Part shown: one piece after another, positions 47,356 to 57,745 of the stretch
Position numbering within the stretch: the stretch's first letter is position 1
How the letters are laid out: the number at the start of each line of letters is the position of its first letter
Assembly (NCBI GenBank): GCA_029216955.1
Contig: JANAVB010004022.1
Coordinates: 62,001 to 126,000, forward strand
DNA: 64,000 nucleotides
Direction of reading: 5' to 3'
DNA from: Iris pallida
Taxonomy: Eukaryota; Streptophyta; Magnoliopsida; Asparagales; Iridaceae
The notes under the pieces: generated by a model
Told to the model about the DNA's origin: nothing
The model's database searches: none
The model's input: the letters and a program-made list of their open reading frames with translations, nothing else
Position numbers and translations under genes: made by a program

Positions 47356-48447
47356 CTATTGCGGTTGCTGCTGCCTGGGTGGTGGTGCTGGCCCTCGCAT
47401 CGCCACATCGTAGATACGAATGCCAGGGGATGGTGCTGTTGTTCGGGGCGCTGCTCTCCCTCCTCCTTCAATCTGACTGTGGGATCTCTTCTGACCCCCA
47501 GTCCTTGCTGCAAGCCTCTGAATGGTGATCTCATGCCTTCGAGTCGTCGTCAATATCTCATCAAAAGTCTGGTAATTGTGCTCCTCTATCAATTGCAAGA
47601 GCTCAAGATGAAACCCTTGCTGGAACTTCATCGCCCTCTGGCGTTCCGTTGCTACCATCTCTGGGGCAAACCTACTCAATCTGCAGAACTCCGCTGCATA
47701 AGCATCTACCGTCTTGCCAGCCTGCCTGAGGCTGATAAACTTCTGTTGTAGCTCAAACTGCGCCACAACTCCATAGTACTTCGTCTTGAATCTTGCTGTG
47801 AAATCGTCCCAAGCAACAGGATGTCTGATGCCTACTTCCTCTGATTCCCACCTATCATGTGCGAGATCCTGAAGTAACAACTTCACTAGATCCACACGTT
47901 CTTCTGCCGGTACCTTAGCGGCTGTCAGAATAGCCTCAATATCCTTAAGCCATGCATCTGCTGAGATGGCATCCTCCGTGCCCTCGAAACGGCGGGGGTT
48001 GTACTTGCAAAACCTGGCTGATGCTCCTGAATCAGTCCTCACTCCTCTTTCCAAAGCCGTCTGCAATCCTTGGTTGAACAACACATTCTGCTCTTGTAGC
48101 TGAGTGTGCATGCGCTGCTGGGCTAACATCTGATGTTGCTGAGTAGCCATCATTCCTCTCATGATCTCCAGAAGGGCTGGTGTGTCCATCTCCGCAGGGG
48201 TAGGTGGAACTGTGGGTGGTGATGGAACATTCGGATACTGCGATCCAGCTGCTGCTTCCACGATCACTTCTTCCTGAGTAGCCTCCTGAGGTGAGACTGG
48301 CCCTTGTTGCTGACCAACAGGGTCAGGTTGTCCATGTTGCTGTCCATGTTGTTGCTGTCCGGCTCTGACAGATGCGGACGAGGTGCCCCTAAGAAAAGGG
48401 ACAAGAGAACAATCAAACGACCGGACATGAAGGATCAATGAAGTCAA
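47356..48447 (-). CDS. E1 Gag capsid region
   Basis: The frame has 363 codons in sense; its listed first codon is TTG and no in-frame ATG occurs before the capsid-proximal Met-rich stretch near residue 85, so the true start is unclear. A probable 3' splice site (CCCTTTTCTTAG, ending 48389) lies at about residue 20; the N-terminal residues before it are likely not translated. Then come a Gln/His-rich stretch, the retrotransposon gag capsid domain (about residues 165-285; AWLKDIEAIL, FISLRQAGKTVDAYAAEF, FQQGFH motifs), which forms the particle shell, and a basic tail. A stop at 47356-47358 separates it from the zinc knuckles, which follow in the same phase. Confidence 0.9.
   Translation of the reverse strand: MTSLILHVRSFDCSLVPFLRGTSSASVRAGQQQHGQQHGQPDPVGQQQGPVSPQEATQEEVIVEAAAGSQYPNVPSPPTVPPTPAEMDTPALLEIMRGMMATQQHQMLAQQRMHTQLQEQNVLFNQGLQTALERGVRTDSGASARFCKYNPRRFEGTEDAISADAWLKDIEAILTAAKVPAEERVDLVKLLLQDLAHDRWESEEVGIRHPVAWDDFTARFKTKYYGVVAQFELQQKFISLRQAGKTVDAYAAEFCRLSRFAPEMVATERQRAMKFQQGFHLELLQLIEEHNYQTFDEILTTTRRHEITIQRLAARTGGQKRSHSQIEGGGRAAPRTTAPSPGIRIYDVAMRGPAPPPRQQQPQ
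48389..48391 (-). promoter_or_regulatory. Putative 3' splice site before E1 gag
   Basis: In sense orientation a pyrimidine-rich run TTCTCTTGTCCCTTTTCTTAG ends here (last bases CTTAG), followed by GGGCAC. E2 has TTTCCTTTAG then GGGCAC at the same place (ending 55331), and X has TTAGTTTTCAG (ending 12290). With the AGGCAAGT boxes this may delimit an intron; see findings. Confidence 0.4.
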
Positions 48448-48560
48448 AGGATACCGGAATATTAAGCAAGGGTTGAGAACAACGAATCATGAGATCAAGG
48501 GGGAACACTTGTGATTGAGACATCCTATTAAACAAAACACCCTACAAGTCTGAAATCAGA

Positions 48561-48576
48561 CCTGCATGGGCCACCA
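48561..48576 (-). promoter_or_regulatory. E1 PBS-like site
   Basis: In sense orientation TGGTGGCCCATGCAGG starts 9 bases after the 5' LTR end. It is shared with E2, E3 and X. It should be the site where the primer for minus-strand DNA synthesis binds, but is not the usual initiator-Met sequence. Confidence 0.5.
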
Positions 48577-50359
48577 CTAAAACCTTGTCACGCCCCAGAA
48601 CCAGAATACTGGAGAGCGGGAGAGTGACTCAGCCAGCTACGTATTACGGGTAGATGAATACCGTATAATACGATCAATGCTGTCTAACCAGACGAGGGGG
48701 TGCATACTACATAAAAGTCTTACTATGGTTGTTACACATCTATTGTCTCAATCATTCAAACAAGAAACAGAAATATAGAACATGTAAGGTAAAGCAGTAA
48801 GGCATCCCAAACGCTCAGTCAAAATGTTCTTGAGATCTGGCTTTACAAAATACAGCCAGATGATGTAGTAAGTATACACAATTGTTATCAGCTGCAGTCT
48901 GACTTAATTACAATTATGCAAAAGTAAGTACAAGACAATCCGACTAACATGTCGGTGCCAAACGGCAAGGTATAAAGTAGATAACAAAACGAGTGGTGAA
49001 GTTAAGGAACCCACTTGAGGCCTCCTGCGATCATTCCTCTAGTATTGACCATCCTGGAGGTGGAAGTACGCTGAGTCCTCGGGAACTGGCTCTAAATCTG
49101 GCCATACAAAACCAGAGAGGTTAGACCTCTAATAGCAAGTACCACAAGGGAGCACGACATGAGAACTAAAACCAGTAAGTAAGAGAATATAATAATAGAT
49201 CTCTGCTTGCTACTAGAACTCACATTACATTAAGACACTTCGAACCAACCTCCCAACCAAACAAGGACAGAAGTTGGCCCGTCATGTCCTGACTTTCTGA
49301 TCATCCCAGTTAGGTAACAGAGTACAGTGCACAAACAAATCATCTTGAACGGCCAATCAACTCCTACGGCTTGCTATTATGAGTCCCAAGTTATCCTGGA
49401 ATAATGCAATTAGGGATTCCTCAGTTCTTACTATGTGCAAGCAAGGCTAGTCTATCCAGTCGATCAATTGGCCCATGCATGAATTAGACGAGTCCTAGCA
49501 GGACGCCCGTCAATATACAATATACAATAATAATAAAAGCAGATACTGTTCCCTGCCCGTGTGGCAGATTTACAGTATCTGTGGGAACCAGCCGGCCCGT
49601 CGGGTACTACTCGTCCCAAGGGGGCTGCCATGTAAGAATTCAAGAATCCATTCTCTCCATGCAATCATTATTTTATTTAACTTAATAGTCTCTACGTTGA
49701 GTGAAATCCCATACCGTGGATCATGGTCATTCAAATAAGTACTTTCGTACGGGGTACGATATGCACAACTCTACAACGATACCAGTGCGGTTAGGTTACA
49801 GGTCTTACATAGCGTAATGCAACAATCAAATCTATCCACGGTAATCATGCCTTGACCATAAAGTACACATACTTCTTTTGTAGAAAAAAAATAACTAAAT
49901 AAATAAATAAACAAATAAATAAATAGATTGAAGCCTGCATGTGCATGTATGTCAATATTCGGGATCAGCCAGTCGAGTACAATAGTTCATAACATGAACG
50001 TGTCTCATTCATTTCAATCAATAAGATGACTAGCCAGTCTCTCCAATTAGGAATGCATGATCAATTTAGTCAAGATAACCATTATTATTAATGGTGACAA
50101 GGCATGAAAGTTAATTAGCATTAAACAGGGTCGAGTCTACAACTCTCAGGGTCAAGTCCCAGTCAATCCGGGTATCTATAACTCAATTCATGACACATGG
50201 TACATCCCACGTAACAATTTATAATTAACAGAAATATCAACATATCATGATTATATCAAGTTTATGCAAAAAGGCGTAAGGATATAAAATGGACGTTAAA
50301 CATCTAATAAGATATCAATATACAGGGCTATAGAAGATCCAGGATAAGCAGGCTACTCT

Positions 50360-50985
50360 CATGTCAGCCTACGCTCATGCCAGCGTACGCTCAGGTCAAG
50401 CTACGCTCAAGCCAAGCTAGCGTATGGAAGTCATACGCTTCCAAAAGGCAGCGTATGAACTCCATACGACTCCTGACCATCCAAGTCAGCGTATGCAAGT
50501 CATACGCTCCAAAAAGGTAGCGTATGAACTCCATACGACTCCTGACCATCCAAGTCAGCGTATGCAAGTCATACGCTCCAAAAAGGTAGCGTATGAACTC
50601 CATACGACTCCTGACCATTCAAGTCAGCGTATGCAAGTCATACGCTCCCAAAAGGTAGCGTATGAACTCCATACGACTCCTGACCATTCAAGTCAGCGTA
50701 TGCAAGTCATACGCTCCAAAAAGGTAGCGTATGAACTCCATACGACTCGTGACCATTCAAGTCAGCGTATGCAAGTCATACGCTCCAAAAAGATAGCGTA
50801 TGAACTCCATACGACTCCTGACCATTCAAGTCAGCGTATGCAAGTCATACGCTCCAAAAAGGTAGCGTATGAACTTCATACGACATACGCTTCCAAAAGG
50901 CAGCGTATGCAAGACACACGCTTCCTAAAAAAGGCAGCGTATGAACTTCATACTGCGCTGCGCTAAAGAGCGCGCACAGCTAAGT
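50360..50985. repeat. 69-bp palindromic tandem array, E1 5' LTR
   Basis: It has the same seven 69-base units as the 3' LTR. The unit number is unchanged since insertion, with a few point changes. Confidence 0.9.
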
Positions 50986-51337
50986 GACGCAAGCTAAAAA
51001 GCTAGCGTATACTGCTCACTGTCTTCTCCAAACAGCAAGAACTCCATGGTTGCACCCCAACGCTTCAAAAGTCCATAACTTGGTCAAAATAAGTCCGAAT
51101 CCAACGTTCCAAAGGTCAAAATTGGGTAGGATGAACTGCTCTACGACATAGAACCATCAAATCTTGAGAACAAAGGAGTTTGCTAGATCAAAACCCATAG
51201 ACAACCGAAAATACAATAACTTAGATCTACAAGAAATAAACCAATGAAATAAAAAATACTAAGCACTAAACTCTCTTAGAATCATGAGAGGAAGAATATT
51301 GAACCATAAAATATGGTTCTCATGTAGAGCAAGATGT

Positions 51338-51345
51338 ACTTGCCT
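51338..51345 (-). promoter_or_regulatory. Donor-like AGGCAAGT box in E1 5' LTR
   Basis: In sense orientation CTAGGCAAGTACATC lies about 90-100 bases after the TATA-like sequence, hence near the start of the RNA. It equals the AG|GCAAGT consensus of GC-AG introns. The box is conserved in nearly all LTRs of the window. Confidence 0.45.
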
Positions 51346-51827
51346 AGTTGGTAGGTGGAGAGAGTAATGAAAGGAAGAAGAAGAAGTAATGGTGAAGAAG
51401 GAGTGAATGAGGAGAGAGAAGGGAGAGGGTGGCTTTAAATAAAAGGTGGTGGTAGATGGGAATTGGGCCGGGTCCAATGGGTCCAATGGGTCGGGTTGCA
51501 CGGGTCCAACAAGGCTAACCCGAAAGTAAAACTAAAGCAGGAAAAAAAATGCAGGTAATAAAATTACAGGAAGAAATACAGAAATAAAATTGCAGGAATT
51601 AATTAGCATAAAAATTAAAGAGCAGCTAATTAATTAATATGAAAATTTAAAGAGCAGATAATAGAATTGCAGAAAAATAAAGTGCAGAAAATAAAAATGC
51701 AGATGATTAATTAACATGAAGTTATAGGAATTTAAATACAGGATACTATATGATAAATACTAAATAAATACATTCAGGCAATATACGTATTAGAATACGC
51801 ATTCCGGGAACGGGGAGTGACAGCTCT

Positions 51828-53144
51828 CCTTCTTTCCCCTTTATTGTTTTCATTTATGGTGATGGGCGGAGAAGCCAATAACAGGAGTTGGGCTTCAAGC
51901 CATAGGAATTGGAGATTGGGCCTTGGCCTGTATTACTAGTATAATTATGTTATTGTTATTATTAATAATATTTAAATACTGTTATGATATATGTATATGT
52001 TTTACTAATATTATAATCATTGTTATTATTATTACTATTGTTATTTATAGTATTTTGGGGAAGTCTATTAGTATTTTCTAAATTATAATATTATAATATT
52101 TTAGTATTTTAAATGTGATTTTTAACTTAGAAAAAGAATAAATTCTAACTACTTTTCAAATATAGAGTTGACCTAAGTTATATTTTGACAGAATTGAGTT
52201 TTAACCTAAAAATAATTTTTCTACAATTTTTAAGTATTTATTTATAATATTCTGAATAATAAAAACTGAGTTTAAAGGTTGTAAATATTTTCTAGAAATA
52301 GTGATATAGTTTTTTTTACGAAATTTTTTCTATTGTAAATCATTGATCGCGACTAATCGTATTCTTAATTTATTGCAAATTCCGAAATCCTTCACACCAA
52401 TGCTAGCCAACTGGACTAGTCTGGACTCAATTGGATTGTCGGTTTCACCAGCTAAGGACCTCAGGCAAGTACACTTTCTGATTGCTTTTCGATTCATAGT
52501 AGTCTATAGATTTTATGTTTATACATATGTCTTGCTGCTTGTTGACACGCTCGTCACACGGAGTAGTCGGGAGGGAAAATATCTTAGTAGACATATGGAC
52601 TTCCCAGAACTATCCCCCGTGTCTTTCGTGGAGAATAGCAGCTGCACACGACACGTACAGGGTGCCGAATTTACCCCCTAGATAGTTGTAGTTTATTTGT
52701 TTTTCTTGTCTCCTCCACCACTTGCCATGTCATCAGTACTTTCTAGTTTTTATCTCTCATATGTTATTTTTATGTCTTGTAAATTCTATTATGTTTTTGT
52801 ATTGCCGTCGATTTGTGTGCTTATTCCATTCCAGACTGGAAACCAACATTTTTCAGGTTAGCCGTGGATTCACATAGCTTTGGAAGATACGGGTGTACTT
52901 GCAGACATAAACCTAGAAATAGATAGCAGTGGTTTTATTTTTATTAAATGTGTAAGAACATTGTATTTTCTTTCCAATATAAATCTTGTAATTGTTGTAA
53001 TAAATTTAATAATATAAATGAGCAATAAAGTTGTTATTTTGTAATTTTGAGCATCTTGGTCGTGACATCGTTCTACCGCCGACTCTGTGGCGTAGGCTGT
53101 CTTGGACACGTCTCGTATTCGAAAAACGGGTGCGGGTCGTGACA
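51828..53144 (+). repeat. E3 LTR-2, segment 3 (3' end)
   Basis: It matches 23180-24018 and then 27208-27758 of LTR-1 and has no S2 insertion, which gives S2's exact target site. It carries AGGCAAGT at 52463-52470. It ends GGGTGCGGGTCGTGACA at 53144, followed by E2's resumed LTR. Confidence 0.87.
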
Positions 53145-53149
53145 AACAA

Positions 53150-53389
53150 TTAATCAAATTAATTAAATAAAACCCTAACCACAATACGGTCCAGAAATCT
53201 TATCATCGAAGTAGTGAGCCACGCCTACAACCAAACAAGGACAAGGGGTGGCACACTATTCCGCGATGAGATACTGTTCCACGCCATGGCCATGTACAAA
53301 TACAGGATACATTCAATAAAGATACAGGTGCCAGATACCATATACAAAAAAAATAAAAAATATACGTGTTCCGGGAACGGGGAGTGACA
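53150..53389 (-). repeat. E2 3' LTR, part 2
   Basis: It resumes E2's left LTR after E3 and matches 61547-61786 nearly base for base. It contains one more loop word, AACCAAACAAGGAC, in an imperfect 9-base stem (53218-53252). It ends CGGGAACGGGGAGTGACA. Confidence 0.88.
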
Positions 53390-53403
53390 TCTCTACCCTC
53401 CTT
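53390..53403 (-). promoter_or_regulatory. E2 polypurine tract
   Basis: In sense orientation AAGGAGGGTAGAGA lies immediately before the LTR start TGTCACTCCCC, preceded by ATTTCGAGGACAAAATT. It differs from the E1 tract by one base. Confidence 0.8.
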
Positions 53404-53866
53404 AGAAAAATTTTGTCCTCGAAATTTCGATAAGGCTAGTCAAGCGCGCTCTCAGATCATGAAATACACTCATGACATATAGCAAGCACAATTATCAAAC
53501 AACACATGGCACATGAACAAATTACGAAAGAAAGAACAATTAAGTAGAAGCACAAGCAATAATCATACCCTAGAAGGAAGTGATCGGAGACATACGAATA
53601 AAATATGCCTCCCAAGTCAGTTAGGTAGGAATTCGTCCTCGAGGTCCTACACTGACTCCCAAAGTGGACGAGGGTCAACACTTGAGATAAGCCGGTACCA
53701 ATGACTTAATCAAGAACGAGACTCTGCCCAGGACGTACTCTCGTAATCAAAACACATGATGAATATCACGTATCACATGATACGAGAGCAGATGAGTGAG
53801 ATGAGAAAGTCGCCTTCACTCTTTGAATATAGAACTCAAGGAATTATAATGAATAATACTCAAAAC
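53404..53866 (-). other. E2 3' untranslated region
   Basis: No domain of pol is found here. In sense orientation a second CTCGAGGACGAATTCC word followed by CTTGGGAGG occurs near 53610-53645, resembling a former polypurine-tract region about 230 bases inside the present one. Otherwise AT-rich and non-coding. The join between gag remnants and this region, near 53870, is the likely edge of the pol deletion. Confidence 0.5.
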
Positions 53867-55404
53867 TTACCCACAATTCGTCCACCTTCGTCCAACCTCT
53901 GCTATAATATTCCAAATTCTATTTGTCTCTGCACCTGCTGGACTCTCTGCTGCTGCCTTCCCTGGCCCTGCTGTTGTGGCCTCTGCTGTCCAACCTGATG
54001 CGATCCTACCTAATGTTGCGCTCATCAGTACATCTAAGCTTGCGTCAGTAATAGGCGTTGGGCTAGTGGCCTCACTGCTAGTGCTGGCCCTTGATATGGT
54101 GTTACCTCTGGAGCTGGCAACGCCGAAAACTGTTGAGCTGGCCCTCCAGGCCTCTGTATCTGTGGGCACATAGCTATACGATGGTCTGAACCTCCACACC
54201 TCAAGCACTGCCCATTCGCTGATCGATACACTTCCCGAGTGTGCTCTCCCTTACCACAATAAGTACAACCCACTGGTGCCTCCTGACGTTGCTGGTACCT
54301 CGGTTGCTGTTGTCGAACTGGTGCCGTAACAACTGTTGTGAACGGAGCTGTATCATGAATTCGGACGCCAGGTGTAGGTGCTGACGTCCGAGATACTGCT
54401 CCTCCTCCCTCCGTACTCTGCGTATGAGACCTCTTCTGGCCTCCAGTCCTTGCTGATAACCTTTGAATAGTAAGCTCATGCCTCCGAGCCGCTATCAATA
54501 CTGCATCGAATGTCTGGTAGTCGTATCCCTCGACCAGTTGCATAATCTCTAAGTGAAGTCCCTGCTGGAACCTTATAGCCTTCACTGGCTCTGTCGCCAC
54601 CATCGTCTGAGCAAACCTACTTAACCTGCAGAACTCCGCTGCATAACCATCCACCGTCCTACCAGCCTGCTTGAGGCTGATAAATCTCTGTTGAATCTCA
54701 TATCGAGCTACCACGCTAAAGTACTTGGCCTTGAATCTGGTACTGAAGCTATCCCAGGGAATAGGACGCCTCATTCTAACCTCTTCCGATGCCCACCAGT
54801 CGCGGGCGAGATCCTGAAGTAACAGTCTGACCTGGTCAACCTTCTCTTCTGCTTGAATCTTTGCTGCTGTCAATATGGCCTCAATATCCTGAAGCCAAGC
54901 ATCCGTCGTAATGGCATACTCTGTGCCATCAAAGTACCTCAGGTTAAGTCGACAAAACCTTTCCGACGCTCCTGAATTATTTCTGACACTCCTCTCAAGA
55001 GCTAGCTGTAACCCCTGATTCAGTAACACATTATGTTCTTGCTGCTGGGTTTGTTATTGCTGTTGGGCTGCCGTTTGGTGTTGTTGGGTCTCGAATAAAC
55101 CTTTGATAATCTGCAATAGTGCCGGTACGTCTAGAGCTACTAGTACTATCGGCATCATTGGAGGTACGAAAACCTCTGGCCTCTGTGGCTCAACTGGCTC
55201 ATGCTCGATAATGTTCTCGACGTGAATCTGTCCAGGTAGAGGGGCTACCCCTTGCTGATCTCCAACTGGTCCTTGCTCTACTGGATTCACTCCTATGCTG
55301 GCTCCTCCAATAGCCGAGAATGATGTGCCCCTAAAGGAAAGGATACAAGGTGTCAAAAGACAGGACGAGAAGGAATCGAGGATGATAATCAAGTTAGCAA
55401 TCAA
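53867..55404 (-). pseudogene. E2 gag, degenerate
   Basis: It reads from a probable 3' splice site (ending 55331) through a Gln-rich N-terminal part (55057-55330), a stop at 55054-55056, and a 331-codon frame (54034-55029) in the same phase. That frame holds the gag capsid domain (AWLQDIEAIL, FISLKQAGRTVDGYAAEF, FQQGLH) and two zinc knuckles (about 54190-54290). In the first knuckle the last Cys is Tyr (CTYC..H..Y), so zinc binding is probably lost; the second is intact. After the stop at 54034 the Gln-rich tail continues in another phase to about 53870. Protease and all of pol are missing. It is clearly related to E1 Gag but a different family. Confidence 0.85.
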
Positions 55405-55503
55405 AGTGGGAGAAAGAGAAAACGAATCAGGAGATCAAGGGGAATATGTTTTGATTGAGACTCCTATAATTGCAACAGCCCACAAGTTTGAAAAATAGAC
55501 CTG

Positions 55504-55520
55504 CATGGGCCACCAATAAA
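55504..55520 (-). promoter_or_regulatory. E2 PBS-like site
   Basis: In sense orientation, after the LTR end and about 9 bases (AGGTTTTAT), the sequence is TGGTGGCCCATGCAGG, identical to E1. Confidence 0.5.
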
Positions 55521-55524
55521 ACCT

Positions 55525-56748
55525 TGTCACGCCCCAGTACCGGAATACTGAGACGGACTAGGCCAGCTATTCCATATGAGGTATATAAATGTCATACGGC
55601 AATCGTGGCTGTCAAGAGACTAGGGGGTGCATGCTATAATCAAGTCTCCTATGGTCTCACTGAGCATCTATGTCTCAATCAATCAAAACAAGAAGCAGTA
55701 AATAATGATCATATAAGACGAAGCAATAAGGCGTCCCCGACGCTTCATCAAAATGATTCATGAGCCTAGCTATAAAAAATGATAAGCTAGTACCGAGAGT
55801 CAATAGTACATAACCGTAGTCAGCTACAGTCTGATTTAATTACAATTATGTGAGGAACTAAATGTCCAGAACAACTGGCTAAATAGGTACCGGTGGCTAA
55901 ACGCCAAGTACAAAATAGAAGATATCAGAGCGGTGAAGAAGAAACCCACTCATGGTCCCTGGCGCCCATACTCCTGGTGTGCACCATTTTTCGGATAGAA
56001 AGCTGGATCCTCTAGCGCTGCTACGAGATCTGGCCAAACAAAACCAGCGGGGTCAGGCCCCGAATTGCAAGTACCACAAGGGAGCATAAAAGAGTGAGAT
56101 AAAACCCAATGAGTAAAATATGACCTGATTCACAAGTTATAGGCTTATACCATATCATCGAGACAATACGACACCCTTACAACCAAACAAGGACAAACGG
56201 TGCCAATATCATGCCGAGATAAGATATATCCTATAACCATGGGCAGGTGAAGGGCTTCTGATTCGCAACTTCGGTCCATAGCCTATCGCAGCACAATAGC
56301 CCAACCCAACAACCAAACAAGGACATAGGTTGGACCATGCAACACGATAGTCCATGTTTCTCAGTTGCTAATAGAAGAGAACATATCACAAACAAGTCGG
56401 CTTACAAGCGGCCAATCAATCCTACGGCTTTTTATGATTTGCCTGGGTTATCCTAGTAATGCAATATATAGGAATCCTCAGATCGTGTCAACCCAACAGG
56501 GCTAGCCAAACCATATAATATACATATACATGTAGCACTTTGATTATGTACCGGTCCCCCGTAGGGCCACCGTGTAAAACATATAACACATAGCACGTAG
56601 GAGTCGGATATAGTCATCCACTATAGGCGGATGAAACTGTATCCGTGGCGGCCAACCCAACACGTCAGGACAGGACCTGGGGTGGCTAGTATGGCACGAT
56701 CTCGGGATTCTGTTTCCTCCCAATGCTTCTACCGATTTAAGTTGCTTA
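55525..56748 (-). repeat. E2 5' LTR, part 1
   Basis: It matches 15898-17125. It starts TGTCACGCCCCAGTACC, contains two loop words (about 56178 and 56307), and ends in GCTTA, where S4 entered. No gene. Confidence 0.88.
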
Positions 56749-57364
56749 TGTCACGACCCGCACCCGTTTTTTGGATGCGAGAGCGTGAGCAAGCCAGCTA
56801 TGCATCGAGCAGACTCCAGCCCGACTCGAATACGTAAACGCTGTCACGGCTATGGCAATGGGCCTAATCAAGACAAGGCAAAACTATATCTCAATCCACA
56901 ATAAGAATAATAATCAAGAATGAACAAGTATGGGTCGTGGTCTGCAGCCCACTAGCATGCATGTCCGATAAGACTCTAAAGAATAATAACAAGAGTCTAA
57001 ACTGAATCAAGAAACAGGATATCTCATGATAATGAAGAAAAGCACGAGCAGATAATAAACACAATAATGATACCTGAATCCCGCAAGCGTATCATCACGT
57101 CTGCCATCCAGAGCTGCTAACTAACTCCACGTAATAACTAACCTGAAAAGATCATCAGGTCCTCAGGGGATATAGCAAGATACATAAAAATATGCCTATC
57201 TAGCAGTTTATCATGCAATAAAAAAAATACAAAAAAATAATGAGAAAAGTCCAATCAGTACGAAAATACGACTATACACGACTGGAAGAACCACTACGCC
57301 TAAACGAACTGCTGGAGAAAATAAGAGTACACGATGTCACGATGTCAATGGATAACCAATCGAA

Positions 57365-57745
57365 TACTCAAACCCTCGTCCCTAGTGTGGACTCACCGGT
57401 TTGAACAACTACTAGCCCTCGCCCCTAGTGTGGACTCGCAGGCAAGCATCACCCTCATCCCTAGTGTGGACTCGCAGGTGTGAACCATATACTACTAACC
57501 CTCATCCCTAGTGTGAACTCGCAGGCTAGCATCACCCTCGTCCCTAATATGGACTCGCAGGTGTGAACCATATACTACTAACCCTCGTCCCTAGTGTGGA
57601 CTCGCAGGCTAGCATCACCCTCGTTCCTAATGTGGACTCGCAGGTGTGGACTGATAACTACTAACCCTCGCCCCTAGTATGGACTCGCAGGTTAGCTTAA
57701 CTACTAACCCTCGTCCCTAATGTGGACTCGCAGGTTAGCATCAAG
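57365..57745. repeat. CCCTAGTGTGGACTCGCAGG array in S4
   Basis: About ten units of the core CCCTCGTCCCTAGTGTGGAC, followed by TCGCAGG, are separated by spacers that alternate between TTAGCATCA and a longer GTGAACCATATACTACTAA. It is the inverse of the array in Y and a relative of that in S1. Confidence 0.85.

Larger units (their letters stand above)
40152..51822 (-). mobile_element. Element E1: full-length Ty3/gypsy chromovirus, about 11.7 kb
   Basis: Both LTRs, interior signals and all gypsy domains are present. LTRs are 40152-43385 (3234 bp) and 48586-51822 (3237 bp), ends TGTCAC/GTGACA, target duplication GCTCT at 40147-40151 and 51823-51827. The order in sense direction is LTR, PBS-like site, gag with two zinc knuckles, protease, RT, RNase H, integrase, chromodomain, polypurine tract, LTR. 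Chromodomain and very long LTRs point to the Tekay/Del clade. The two LTRs differ at roughly eight bases plus one small indel in their first ~480, so insertion is fairly recent. In-frame stops and a frameshift make it non-functional as read. Confidence 0.95.
48586..51822 (-). repeat. E1 5' LTR
   Basis: Length 3237 bp, near-identical to the 3' LTR. It contains a seven-unit 69-bp array (50360-50985), AGGCAAGT (minus, 51338-51345) and the promoter (TTTATTTAAAGCC, minus, about 51433-51445, followed by a CT-rich leader). It is followed by the right target duplication GCTCT at 51823-51827. Confidence 0.93.
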
